Source: TMED109 sp002684605 (GTDB lineage Bacteria; Pseudomonadota; Alphaproteobacteria; TMED109). Taken from it: a stretch of 64,000 nt of DNA. Location of the stretch: positions 31,658-95,657 of the forward strand of contig CAJWSU010000004.1 in the NCBI GenBank assembly GCA_913046335.1. Direction: 5' to 3'. The position numbers and the translations under genes are program-made. Below the pieces are notes generated by a model that saw only the letters and a program-made list of their open reading frames with translations, was not told the DNA's origin and searched no databases. Shown piece after piece: positions 1 through 7,842 of this stretch; within the stretch, counting starts at the first letter, position 1, and every line of letters begins with the position of its first letter.

Positions 1-219
1 AATATCTTTTTGCTTTGATACATCGGCTTTAAATATTTCTGATTTTACACCAGTTTTATTTACTAATTTTTGAGTTTCTTTTGCGGACTTGATATCTGAA
101 TGATAATTAATTGCTATTGACGCACCATTTTTTGCTAGCTCAATGGCTATAGCTCTTCCTATACCTCTAGATGCTCCTGTGACTAAAGCAACTTTTCCTT
201 TAAATTCCATTTGATCCAT
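1..219 (-). CDS. SDR-family oxidoreductase, FabG-like (3' end cut off by window edge)
   Basis: This is the N-terminal 73 codons of a short-chain dehydrogenase/reductase, an NAD(P)-dependent carbonyl or alcohol oxidoreductase of the cytoplasm. The Rossmann dinucleotide motif VTGASRGIG lies at residues 13-21, and a later KADVS gives the acidic residue that follows beta-strand 3 in the family. The catalytic Ser-Tyr-Lys lies outside the window, so the substrate cannot be inferred. I chose the ATG at 219 because GGAG sits nine bases upstream of it; a second ATG three codons further in is possible. The gene is divergent from the methyltransferase gene at 288, so the 68-bp gap probably holds both promoters. 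Confidence 0.85.
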   Translation of the reverse strand, partial: MDQMEFKGKVALVTGASRGIGRAIAIELAKNGASIAINYHSDIKSAKETQKLVNKTGVKSEIFKADVSKQKDI

Positions 220-287
220 TTTACTATACTCCTATATATTTAGTAATTTAGAGTAGAGCATTAAAATTAATTGTTAAGGAAAAAAAG

Positions 288-1079
288 ATGAAAAAGTTAT
301 TTATATTTTTGAGTTTTGTATTTTTACTATATTCAAAGTCTATTTTTGCAGATGCATTAGATGTGGCAATTGAAAATATTGATAGGACTCCAGAGAACAT
401 GCAAAGGGATCAATATAGAAACCCTAAAGCTACTTTAAATTTTTTTGGTATCAAACCAAATATGTCAGTTATAGAACTATGGCCAAGCAGAGGATGGTAT
501 AGCGAAATATTAAACCCATTTTTAGAGTCGGAAGGTGATTTTATAGGAGCAGACTTTGATCCTAATTATGGTTCTTGGACTCCTAAAGTCATAAAAAGAA
601 ATGCAAAGAGTAGAGCAAATAGTAAAACTTTATCTGGAATGAAAATGACAACTCTGTCATTAAATAACGATCCTTTAGCAGAAAAAGAATCTGTAGATAT
701 GGTTCTAACTTTTAGAAATTTACATAATTGGCTCAAAGCGGAAATATTAATGGATGTTTTTAATAAATCCTATGCAGCTCTAAAGCCAGGGGGAATATTT
801 GGAGTTGTGGAACATAGAGCCCTGGCGAATTCTTCATTAGAAAATATGAAGAAGAGTGGCTATGTAACAGAAGAATTAACAATTGAATATGCTAAAAAAG
901 CAGGGTTTATACTTGTAGCTAGCAGTGAAATTAATGCAAACCCTAAAGATGGAACTATTCATCCTAAAGGTGTATGGACCTTACCACCTAGTCTTAGACT
1001 TGGAGAAGAAGATAGAGCTAAATATTTAGCCATTGGTGAAAGTGATCGAATGACACTAAAGTTTATGAAGCCTATCTAG
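288..1079 (+). CDS. Exported class I SAM-dependent methyltransferase-like protein (COG4798 type)
   Basis: The 263-residue protein starts with a clear signal peptide (two lysines, a hydrophobic stretch to about residue 20, probable cleavage after the FADA region). A methyltransferase-like fold follows: VIELWPSRGWYSEIL around residues 62-76 takes the place of motif I, and FRNLHNW near 143-149 matches the predicted methyltransferases of COG4798. An AAGGA Shine-Dalgarno supports the start. It overlaps the convergent gene at 1072 by 8 bp. Members of this family are usually predicted to be periplasmic and their substrates are unknown. The glycine-rich loop differs from standard motif I, so SAM binding and catalysis are family inferences only. 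Confidence 0.8.
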   Translation: MKKLFIFLSFVFLLYSKSIFADALDVAIENIDRTPENMQRDQYRNPKATLNFFGIKPNMSVIELWPSRGWYSEILNPFLESEGDFIGADFDPNYGSWTPKVIKRNAKSRANSKTLSGMKMTTLSLNNDPLAEKESVDMVLTFRNLHNWLKAEILMDVFNKSYAALKPGGIFGVVEHRALANSSLENMKKSGYVTEELTIEYAKKAGFILVASSEINANPKDGTIHPKGVWTLPPSLRLGEEDRAKYLAIGESDRMTLKFMKPI

Positions 1080-1467
1080 TTAGGAATTTTTCTTTTATTG
1101 GAGAAAAATATAATAAGGTCAAAATAGCGCCATCAGTTAAAGTAGCAAGATATTGTAATATATAAGTTATCTGTCCTATAATTTGTATCTTTCCTAAGTA
1201 TAAGCAAATTATGTAACTGATTATTGTGAATAGGAATAAACTTTTTCCTATAGCCTTAAAATTATAAAGGCAATAAACAGAAATCACATACATTATTAAA
1301 ATTGATAAAACTAATGCAAGTCCAAATTGCGTATCAAAAAAACCAGGTTCTAGATTCTTTGTATATTCTAATATAAGATTATTCTGAAAATATGCGCTAA
1401 CTATTATTAAGATAAATATACCTATATTTGCTAAAATTAAATTTTTAAATACTTTTTCTAGATTCAT
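1072..1467 (-). CDS. Small four-helix integral membrane protein, unknown function
   Basis: I do not recognise this 131-residue protein. It is very hydrophobic, with about four predicted membrane helices (roughly residues 9-29, 47-70, 74-92 and 98-121), a short polar loop containing LEPGFFDTQFG between helices 1 and 2, and a basic C-terminus. No catalytic motif is visible. Its layout resembles the small four-helix DUF families common in proteobacterial inner membranes. It is convergent with the methyltransferase gene, overlapping its last 8 bp, and lies downstream of the 27-residue ORF and its terminator, so it needs its own promoter. Confidence 0.65.
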   Translation of the reverse strand: MNLEKVFKNLILANIGIFILIIVSAYFQNNLILEYTKNLEPGFFDTQFGLALVLSILIMYVISVYCLYNFKAIGKSLFLFTIISYIICLYLGKIQIIGQITYILQYLATLTDGAILTLLYFSPIKEKFLTR

Positions 1468-1493
1468 TTTTTCATTTCTTAGTTATCATCAAA

Positions 1494-1518
1494 AAGGGAA
1501 GTACTGAGTACTTCCCTT
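1494..1518 (-). terminator. Strong intrinsic terminator after the 27-residue ORF
   Basis: A perfect 11-bp inverted repeat (AAGGGAAGTAC, three-base loop, GTACTTCCCTT) is followed on the minus strand by a run of five T. It lies 31 bp beyond the stop codon of the small ORF at 1550-1633 and would end that transcript before the membrane-protein gene at 1467. Confidence 0.85.
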
Positions 1519-1549
1519 CGTGATATTTTAAAAGTAATATTCAATTAAA

Positions 1550-1633
1550 CTATAAAGTAGCCTTATTGAGGTTTACTTCCTGTCTATTTAATTCTTTGAA
1601 TATACTTATTTTGTGATTTATATCACTAGACAT
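1550..1633 (-). CDS. Tiny 27-residue ORF with an exceptional ribosome-binding site
   Basis: The minus strand shows AAAGGAGGTG, a ten-base match to the 16S rRNA anti-Shine-Dalgarno, followed by GTCTA and an ATG opening a 27-codon frame that ends in TAG. The peptide begins MSSDINHKIS and ends NLNKATL; it is polar, has no signal peptide, membrane helix or cysteine, and matches no family I know. A candidate promoter lies at 1669-1697 and a perfect terminator hairpin at 1494-1518, so the unit looks like a separate, strongly translated transcript of about 170 nt. It also sits just downstream of the enolase-superfamily gene and could be read through from that operon. A leader peptide, a toxin-like peptide or a peptide-modification substrate are all possible. 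Confidence 0.6.
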   Translation of the reverse strand: MSSDINHKISIFKELNRQEVNLNKATL

Positions 1634-1668
1634 TAGACCACCTCCTTTCGTTAATTAATAATACTTTA

Positions 1669-1697
1669 AATGTATGCCCCTCTTTCTAATCTTTCAA
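1669..1697 (-). promoter_or_regulatory. Candidate sigma-70 promoter for the 27-residue ORF
   Basis: On the minus strand TTGAAA (1697-1692) and TACATT (1674-1669) are separated by exactly 17 bp, starting two bases after the stop codon of the upstream enolase-family gene. Transcription would begin near 1662, giving a leader of about 30 nt before the ATG at 1633. The -35 matches consensus at five of six positions and the -10 at four of six. Confidence 0.45.
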
Positions 1698-1699
1698 GG

Positions 1700-2788
1700 C
1701 TATATTTTTTTATAAGGGAACTCTTTGAACAGTTCTGGTTTAAATTGCATACCATGTCCGGGAATATTAGGAGGATTTGCTGTTCCATCTTTAGGAATAA
1801 TAGGATTTACCCATAAATGATTATACCAACCCATATGCTCTAACCAAGAAGCATTAGGAATTGATGCATTTAAATGTGTGCTCAGTTCCATAAAAAGATG
1901 CGGTGCAATTTTAATATTGTTTTTATTGGCTAAATTAGCAATAACTTTCAGCTCTGTATAACCGCCTCTCATAATATCCGGCTGAAGAGTTGGAACTTTT
2001 CCACTTTTAATAAAGGGCATCAGGTCATGATGAGTAAAATGATTTTCTCCAGTTGAGAGCGGTGTACTAATAGCATTAGCCACTTCATGATACCCATCAA
2101 AATTATCTGTCATAACGGGCTCTTCAAGCCATTCTATATTAAAGCCCTCTATCGCTTTTCCAAATGCTATAGATTTTTCCACATCCCATCCTTGATTAAC
2201 ATCAATCATAATCTTAATATTATCACCTAGTTCTTGGCGCATATCTCTTACATTTACAACATCTTCATCATGTGTGAAGCCCCATGCTACTTGCATTTTT
2301 ATAGCTTTATAACCTTCTGCAACAAATCTTTTAGCTTTTTCTATCATGCCATCATGACCTAGACCTCGATAGCAACCTGATCCATAAACAGGCAGTGGTG
2401 TATTGCTTCCCCCCCATAATTCCCATAGAGGTTTACCATTATTCTTTCCTACTAAATCCCATAATGCAATATCAAGTGCAGACATCGCCATTACACTAAT
2501 ACCCATCCTTCCTTGAATAAATGTATGATCCCACATTGCCTTCCATAGAGATTCTACTTCTGACGCTTTTTTTCCAATTAATAGAGGTTTGAGCATTTCA
2601 TGAATGCACATTTCAATGGTTTGTAATCCACCCATTAATGGGTGTAAATAACCCATTCCTATTAATCCAGAAGATGTTTCAATCTCTACTATTAATAGAT
2701 CTATATTTCCAATATCGATAAAACCTATTTTGGGTGGATCTTCATATGGTACAGAAAGAAGGCGAGTTCGAATATCTGAAATTATCAT
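1700..2788 (-). CDS. Mandelate racemase / muconate lactonizing enzyme family protein (enolase superfamily)
   Basis: A complete 362-residue enolase-superfamily enzyme: N-terminal capping domain to about residue 120, then the (beta/alpha)7 barrel. The three metal ligands are visible as D196 (MIDVNQGWD), E222 (LEEP) and E248 (STGEN). The D271/H297 pair (QPDIMRGG, IAPHLF) is the Asp-His base dyad of the mandelate racemase subgroup, whose members racemise or dehydrate sugar acids and other hydroxy acids. The usual KxK base motif reads K164-M-Q166, so the second lysine is missing; this departs from mandelate racemase itself and leaves the substrate open. It is probably co-transcribed with the epoxide hydrolase gene 18 bp upstream, suggesting a small catabolic operon. 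Confidence 0.85.
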   Translation of the reverse strand: MIISDIRTRLLSVPYEDPPKIGFIDIGNIDLLIVEIETSSGLIGMGYLHPLMGGLQTIEMCIHEMLKPLLIGKKASEVESLWKAMWDHTFIQGRMGISVMAMSALDIALWDLVGKNNGKPLWELWGGSNTPLPVYGSGCYRGLGHDGMIEKAKRFVAEGYKAIKMQVAWGFTHDEDVVNVRDMRQELGDNIKIMIDVNQGWDVEKSIAFGKAIEGFNIEWLEEPVMTDNFDGYHEVANAISTPLSTGENHFTHHDLMPFIKSGKVPTLQPDIMRGGYTELKVIANLANKNNIKIAPHLFMELSTHLNASIPNASWLEHMGWYNHLWVNPIIPKDGTANPPNIPGHGMQFKPELFKEFPYKKI

Positions 2789-2806
2789 AAGGGGTTTTCC
2801 TTTTTT

Positions 2807-3772
2807 TTATAATTTTTTTAGAAAGCCAATTATGCCTTCTGTTGTTTTTTCAGGTGCTTCTTGCTGCACCCAATGTCCTGCTTCTTCAATAATTAATTTT
2901 CCATAAAAATTGCTACAGTTTTTTCCAGGGTTCTCATACATGTCATGGCCTTTTAAAAATTTTCTGACGCTATCTTTACCTCCTCCAATAAAAAAGCTAG
3001 GAACTTCAATTTTTAGATCAGATAATTCAGGTATTTTTTCCCAGTCTCTATCTTGGTTTCTATATCTATTGATTGGACCTCTAAAGCCACTATTTTTAAA
3101 TTGTTTAATATAAAAATCTAAGTCATCGGAAGTTAACCAATTAGGAAAGGGTTTTGGATCAATAAGCCCGTCTAATAATTCGCTATCTTTATCAAAGTTT
3201 GTCCTTACCTTAGCATCATGCCCTTCTGCAGAAATCCAATAGTATATTTGTCTTAAGGAAGATCCTATATCTTTTTCTAGTTCTTTTTCAGCAACCCCTT
3301 CTTTTTCAAAATAGGTTTGATAGAAAAAATTATCTTTATATATTTGTCTCCACAATTCTATATTGGAAATACTTCCTCTTCTTGCATGAGGGATGCTAAG
3401 ACCAACTACTGCTTTTATTTTATTAGGATGTAAAGCTGCAGCTGTCCAGCAGATAGGAGCTCCCCAATCATGACCTATTAGGATGGCATTTTCTTTATTT
3501 TCCGCATCTATTATATTAATAATATCCCCTACCAAAGAGAGCATATCATATTGTTCCACTTCATATGGCTTAGAGCTTTGTCCATAGCCTCGAACATCTA
3601 TTGCTAGAACTTTATAGCCTAAATCTGCAATAGGTTTTAATTGGTGTCGCCATGAGTACCATGATTCAGGCCATCCGTGGACCATTATTACCAGAGGCCC
3701 TTCTCCAATTTCTTTTGCATATATTTTAATATCATTTAAATTAAAATATTTTTCTTTTAATTCATTTATCAT
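2807..3772 (-). CDS. Alpha/beta-hydrolase, soluble epoxide hydrolase type
   Basis: This 321-residue alpha/beta-hydrolase has the oxyanion motif HGWPESWYSWRHQ near residues 32-44 and an aspartate nucleophile in GHDWGAP (D102), the signature that separates epoxide hydrolases and haloalkane dehalogenases from serine esterases. The catalytic histidine is H300 in EEAGHWVQQEAPE. The cap domain between roughly residues 135 and 250 contains tyrosines able to activate an epoxide oxygen, so hydrolysis of epoxides to diols is the best prediction. It lies between the glutaredoxin-like gene (12 bp away) and the enolase-superfamily gene, consistent with one operon. Confidence 0.88.
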   Translation of the reverse strand: MINELKEKYFNLNDIKIYAKEIGEGPLVIMVHGWPESWYSWRHQLKPIADLGYKVLAIDVRGYGQSSKPYEVEQYDMLSLVGDIINIIDAENKENAILIGHDWGAPICWTAAALHPNKIKAVVGLSIPHARRGSISNIELWRQIYKDNFFYQTYFEKEGVAEKELEKDIGSSLRQIYYWISAEGHDAKVRTNFDKDSELLDGLIDPKPFPNWLTSDDLDFYIKQFKNSGFRGPINRYRNQDRDWEKIPELSDLKIEVPSFFIGGGKDSVRKFLKGHDMYENPGKNCSNFYGKLIIEEAGHWVQQEAPEKTTEGIIGFLKKL

Positions 3773-3784
3773 TTTCTATCTCTT

Positions 3785-4159
3785 TTAATTATTTGCTAAA
3801 TGTAATTTGTTTTCTAAAAAATTAATAATATCTTTTGATTCATATAGCCATTGAATATCATTCTTATTATTTTCTATTCTTAAGCAAGGAACTTTTAATT
3901 TTCCTCCTAAATTCTTTAAATCATTTTTATGAGCGTTATTATTTTTAGCATCTTTTAACTCAATATTAAGAGAATATTTTCTTATCTTCCTCCTAACTTT
4001 TACACAAAAAGGACAAGCTTTATATTGGTATAGGCTCATATTTTTTGTTATTATATTAATTTCTTCTTGTGTCTTATCATCTCTATTCATAGGTTTTGGC
4101 CTAGTGAGAAAGTCTACAGATAAAATAATTATTCCTAATGCCCATCTTATTAAAGTCAT
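3785..4159 (-). CDS. Glutaredoxin / GST N-terminal-like protein with CPFC motif and N-terminal anchor
   Basis: The 124-residue protein has an N-terminal hydrophobic stretch (about residues 2-18) that could anchor it in the membrane, then a thioredoxin fold of the glutaredoxin/GST-N type. The redox motif CPFC is at C49-C52, the cis-proline segment KVPCL near residue 91, and ESKDIINFLE at the end matches the glutathione-binding E-S motif. It probably uses glutathione to reduce disulfides or mixed disulfides. An AAGGA ribosome-binding site precedes the ATG. It is the first gene of the three-gene run with the epoxide hydrolase and enolase-family enzymes. Confidence 0.75.
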   Translation of the reverse strand: MTLIRWALGIIILSVDFLTRPKPMNRDDKTQEEINIITKNMSLYQYKACPFCVKVRRKIRKYSLNIELKDAKNNNAHKNDLKNLGGKLKVPCLRIENNKNDIQWLYESKDIINFLENKLHLANN

Positions 4160-4191
4160 TGTTAATTCCTTACAAATTTTATAATTAAGTA

Positions 4192-4563
4192 TTAAGTTAG
4201 AATCTTTTTTAAATCAGGTTTAAAATATTTAGGACCTTTCATTACTTTTCCAACTTCGTTATATATAGGTCTTCCATTTTCATCTAATTTACTCATATTA
4301 GAATCTTGAACTTCACTAAAACAGTTATCAAGATTAATACCAAAGGCATGACCAGCACCATAAGTAACATATAGGATATCGGTTAACGCATCTGCTATTT
4401 CAATAATATCTTTTTGATCAATAGCTTCTCTTAATTCATCTAGTTCTTCTTTAATTAAATCATATCTAAGTTCGGTAGTTTGCGTATCAGGGAATTCTGT
4501 TTTTTCTTTAACTTCCTGTCCAAAGGTTTCCATAAAAACTTTTACTTTTTGAAAATTACTCAT
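4192..4563 (-). CDS. MazG-like / phosphoribosyl-ATP pyrophosphohydrolase-fold NTP pyrophosphatase
   Basis: An all-alpha NTP pyrophosphatase of 123 residues. The Mg-binding pattern EELDELREA (about residues 39-47) followed by EIADALTDILYVTYG (about 55-69) is the ExxE...ExxD arrangement of the MazG/HisE superfamily. The C-terminal half (SNMSKLDENGRPI, KVMKGPKYFKPDL) matches the stand-alone subfamily often labelled phosphoribosyl-ATP pyrophosphohydrolase-like. It is not a true hisE by context, because no histidine genes are nearby. Hydrolysis of non-canonical or excess nucleoside triphosphates is the likely role. GGAG lies six bases before the ATG. Confidence 0.85.
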   Translation of the reverse strand: MSNFQKVKVFMETFGQEVKEKTEFPDTQTTELRYDLIKEELDELREAIDQKDIIEIADALTDILYVTYGAGHAFGINLDNCFSEVQDSNMSKLDENGRPIYNEVGKVMKGPKYFKPDLKKILT

Positions 4564-4580
4564 ATTTACTCCTAAAAAAT

Positions 4581-4657
4581 TGGTGCACCCGATGGGATTT
4601 GAACCTACAACCTTTGCCTTCGGAGGGCAACGCTCTATCCAGTTGAGCTACGGGTGC
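4581..4657 (-). tRNA. tRNA-Arg (anticodon CCG)
   Basis: The minus strand folds into a full cloverleaf: acceptor GCACCCG pairs with CGGGTGC, D-stem GCTC/GAGC, anticodon stem TTGCC/GGCAA with loop CTCCGAA (anticodon CCG, reading CGG), T-loop TTCAAAT, and an encoded CCA end. Only one T-stem pair is imperfect. It lies 17 bp upstream of the MazG-like gene on the same strand. Confidence 0.95.
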
Positions 4658-4729
4658 CTTAAATTATATATTTATTATAATATATAATTTAACTTATTAT
4701 GTTATTAATTTTTGATATATATAAAATGT

Positions 4730-4957
4730 ATGAATGAAATTAATTCAAAATATTTATGGAAATGTATTCAAGAGGCTGGAGATTATTTATCTGGTCAATT
4801 GCCTTCTCATCCTAATCATCCAAAAGGAAGAAACCCTTATGCACACGTAGCATTATGTATCAAAAATAAATTTAACATGACTTACAAAGACATTGAGGAT
4901 GATTCATTGAATGAAGTATTGGCTTACATAGAGTTTTTAAAAAATAACCCCCAATAA
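4730..4957 (+). CDS. Small conserved-looking cytoplasmic protein, unknown function
   Basis: A 75-residue soluble protein that I cannot assign. It has no signal peptide or membrane helix. The core QLPSHPNHPKGRNPYAHVAL is rich in prolines and histidines; the flanking acidic segment and YKDIEDDSLNEVLAYIEFL would form an amphipathic helix at the C-terminus. I use the ATG at 4730; a TTG six codons earlier is in frame, and neither has a clear Shine-Dalgarno. It lies between the divergent tRNA-Arg and the convergent exonuclease gene, 8 bp from the latter's stop codon. Confidence 0.6.
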   Translation: MNEINSKYLWKCIQEAGDYLSGQLPSHPNHPKGRNPYAHVALCIKNKFNMTYKDIEDDSLNEVLAYIEFLKNNPQ

Positions 4958-4965
4958 GACTATGT

Positions 4966-5880
4966 TTATTCCCATATTCTATCTGAGTATCTATTCAATG
5001 CTGTAATCTTTTTTATTGGAATATTAATTTCTCTTTTATATATTTCTTTATTCAACCAGTTTATTTCTTCTTCATATTCCGTTGTTTCTGTCCACCACAC
5101 TTTACCATTTATTTGATCAGCAGGTCTCCATCTATAACCTCTTCTTCTTAGTTTAGTTCTTTTATCATAAGGAGCATCTATGGCTTTGACTAGGTATGAA
5201 GGTTTAGCAGCATACTCTCGAAGTACAGAGAAAACAGTTGCATCTCTTTTAGGAAGCGTTTCAGATAATAAAGCTAAGCAAGCTTCACAGTCATTAAATG
5301 CATCATGGCCAGTATAAAACCATCCATAATTCATTCCTAATAGTTCTAGCTTTGCAGAACTAAAGCCTTCTTTTAACCAATTTATAGACCTAAAAGTGCA
5401 TGCCCAAGATACATTTTTAAAGCAATCCCAATGTTGTTCAACCATAGGCCTGTCATAGGCTGCGTTGTGCGCTATGACCAGATCTGTACTATTTATAATC
5501 TCCTCAACTTCTTCGGCGTTTATAGTTTTGTTTATTACCATATCATTAGTAATTCCAGTGATTAGAGAAGCTTCTTCTGATATAGGAACTCTAGGCTCTC
5601 TCATACCGTTAAACGCTTTATCTTTATTAATTCGTGTAATTTTTCCTGAAGATGTTTCATATTCAAAGGGCAAAAGAGCTAGCTGGATTACGTCATCATG
5701 TCCGATAGATAATCCTGTAGCCTCTACATCTAAAACAATTCCTTTTTTAACTTCTTCTCCTGAAGGATCATTATACTTTTCGGGTAAATGAAGCTTTCTA
5801 ATCAATTTCCAATTAGATTCGTTGACTTCAGTTTTGATTATATCTGAAACACTATTTTCAAAATGGTTATATTTATTCAT
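4966..5880 (-). CDS. DnaQ-like 3'-5' exonuclease (DEDDh family)
   Basis: A 304-residue protein with a complete DEDDh exonuclease domain: D51 and E53 in VLDVEATG (ExoI), D143 in AHNAAYDRP (ExoII), H192 and D197 in GHDAFNDCEA (ExoIII). It therefore resembles the epsilon proofreading subunit of DNA polymerase III or a stand-alone epsilon-like nuclease. About 45 residues precede the domain, and a basic C-terminal region (residues 220-304, RRRGYRWRP and several tryptophans) probably contacts nucleic acid. Annotated relatives are usually just 3'-5' exonuclease; it is not adjacent to other replication genes. The Shine-Dalgarno is weak. Confidence 0.88.
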   Translation of the reverse strand: MNKYNHFENSVSDIIKTEVNESNWKLIRKLHLPEKYNDPSGEEVKKGIVLDVEATGLSIGHDDVIQLALLPFEYETSSGKITRINKDKAFNGMREPRVPISEEASLITGITNDMVINKTINAEEVEEIINSTDLVIAHNAAYDRPMVEQHWDCFKNVSWACTFRSINWLKEGFSSAKLELLGMNYGWFYTGHDAFNDCEACLALLSETLPKRDATVFSVLREYAAKPSYLVKAIDAPYDKRTKLRRRGYRWRPADQINGKVWWTETTEYEEEINWLNKEIYKREINIPIKKITALNRYSDRIWE

Positions 5881-5903
5881 AAAATTGCGTCAAAGCCTTT
5901 TTA

Positions 5904-7841
5904 TTATCTCTGAGGTGACATTATATTATTTTTATAAAAATATTTTAATTTATTTTTTAATACAGGTAAACATAAGATAAAAGATAATAGCCAAATTCCA
6001 TGACTATATCTGGCTACGCCTTCATAAAATAAAAATACTAAATGGCCAGCGATGAGAGAAACTGCTAGCAGTTTTTCAATAATATTCATTTTTTTATTAA
6101 AAATAATGAATATTAAACATAGTAAAATAACTATATACCAAGGTTCAGTATAAGATACCCAAATACTAAGGTGATGTATAACCTGGTTACAGGAATCAGA
6201 TAGAGTGCTTAAGCAATTATTCCATTTTTCAGGGCCATTTCTCATGTTATTGCCAATAGTTGCAGAATTTGTAAGAGGCACAAAAACATTTCCAAAAAAG
6301 TAATTATGATAAGTAATTAAAAGAATAGGGCTAAAACCTATACCTAAGGCTATGACTTTTTGTATCCCTTTATTATAAATAAAATATAAAGATAAGCCAG
6401 TAAACAATACCGCCACAAAAGGTAAGAAGTTAGGTCGTAAAGAAATAGCTACCGCTAATAAAAAACCAATAATTAAGAGATCTCTATTAGTATAGATAAT
6501 ATTATCTCTTTTCCATAATAGAGCAAAGGCAGCAATAAGAGTTGATATTGCAATGCCTGCACCAAAACCTTCTATAGTATATTTAGCAAGATAAATTTGA
6601 TAAAACCCAAAGGCCTCAAATATAGGTATAATAAAAAAACAAATAAGCATTATAATTTGCCATTTTTTATTAAATAATTTTTTTAGTAAACTCCTTATTG
6701 TAATTGGAGTTAAAGAAATAATTAGTAGTAACCCAAAAATGCTTTCACCAAAAAAAGGCATTGTCATTCCTAATAAATATCTCATTCCTGGCATCATATA
6801 AAATATATTTTCATTTCCTCTAAGCCATCCTATAATATCATGATGAGATAAAGATTCTACCATTTCACGCGCATAAGAATAATGTGTTAGTCCATCATTA
6901 CCTCTTCCCATATAAGGGAGTCCGGAGAAACTAGAAGGATGCCCACCTCTGTAATGTTGGTCTGCCATATATAATAAAATGCTTATAACAGAAAGTGCTA
7001 TTAAAGTTAGGTCTTCTCTATTTAGCTTCGTAAGTAATAATAATATAATAATGGCATTTAAAATTGATAAAATGTAGATTAATGTTTGTCTGTAGTTTTT
7101 AGTAGTAATGCTAAGTGGAATGTTTTTATTAAAATCAAAAGCATAAATTTTCAAGTATTTATCTTTTCCCCATTGTTCTTTATCTAATGTCATACATTTC
7201 TTATTTTGAGTAAAATATTCTTGCCAACGTTCATTATCTTCAATGTATAATTTCCCAGTCCAACAAAGTTTTTCTGAAGCCATTGTATTAGGAAGAATAA
7301 ATGAAAAAATTAAAGGATAATATGCACCAGAAGAACCTAGGTCACTTCCAAAATAATTATATTTTGCATTATTTAATGTCCCAATTCGTAAAGAATACCT
7401 ATCTTTAAAGTTTAAAGATTTTATTGTTCTAGACATTTGTGGGTTATCAAAAAAAGCATCTGCTGAAAATGCCCATGGGTTTTCTGTTTTTTCTGTATTG
7501 GCTGGGTAAGAATCAAAAGGTTGCTTTAAACTACCCCATTCATTTTTTGCCATATTGGTAATATCTTCTGGTAATATATTTTTTAAATAAATATCTTCCG
7601 GAGAATAGATTTGTTCTCCCATTTCTACATTAGGGGGATAAATTTGACTTTTTACAATGAAAAGACTGGCAAGCAAAATGCATGATATTAACCACATTAT
7701 GGGTTTAGTATTAATTTTATTTAAGAATATTCCATATAGTGCGACCAAAATGGTAACAAATGCTCCCCAATTAGCTAAAGGAAGCCCAAAACATAATATA
7801 ATAAAAAGTAATAATATTATGTTTAATAAATATCTCTTCAT
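5904..7841 (-). CDS. Large polytopic membrane protein, possible GT-C type glycosyltransferase
   Basis: A 645-residue inner-membrane protein with about 12 membrane helices and one large non-membrane domain (roughly residues 65-240, containing NPWAFSADAFFDNPQ and several Cys and Trp). The helices resume with RPNFLPFVAVLF and end in a lysine-rich tail. The alternation of long hydrophobic segments with a periplasmic loop recalls lipid-linked sugar transferases, but no catalytic motif can be assigned with confidence. I start it at the ATG at 7841, one base after the stop codon of the upstream epimerase gene; a further ATG 12 codons earlier overlaps that gene. It is the last gene of the minus-strand run that includes the epimerase and a small DMT protein. 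Confidence 0.7.
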   Translation of the reverse strand: MKRYLLNIILLLFIILCFGLPLANWGAFVTILVALYGIFLNKINTKPIMWLISCILLASLFIVKSQIYPPNVEMGEQIYSPEDIYLKNILPEDITNMAKNEWGSLKQPFDSYPANTEKTENPWAFSADAFFDNPQMSRTIKSLNFKDRYSLRIGTLNNAKYNYFGSDLGSSGAYYPLIFSFILPNTMASEKLCWTGKLYIEDNERWQEYFTQNKKCMTLDKEQWGKDKYLKIYAFDFNKNIPLSITTKNYRQTLIYILSILNAIIILLLLTKLNREDLTLIALSVISILLYMADQHYRGGHPSSFSGLPYMGRGNDGLTHYSYAREMVESLSHHDIIGWLRGNENIFYMMPGMRYLLGMTMPFFGESIFGLLLIISLTPITIRSLLKKLFNKKWQIIMLICFFIIPIFEAFGFYQIYLAKYTIEGFGAGIAISTLIAAFALLWKRDNIIYTNRDLLIIGFLLAVAISLRPNFLPFVAVLFTGLSLYFIYNKGIQKVIALGIGFSPILLITYHNYFFGNVFVPLTNSATIGNNMRNGPEKWNNCLSTLSDSCNQVIHHLSIWVSYTEPWYIVILLCLIFIIFNKKMNIIEKLLAVSLIAGHLVFLFYEGVARYSHGIWLLSFILCLPVLKNKLKYFYKNNIMSPQR

Positions 7842-7842
7842 A

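Noticed and set aside
4712..4729. TTG at 4712 as start of the small hypothetical protein
   Set aside because: No Shine-Dalgarno is associated with it; the ATG at 4730 is the simpler choice, though it too lacks a clear site.
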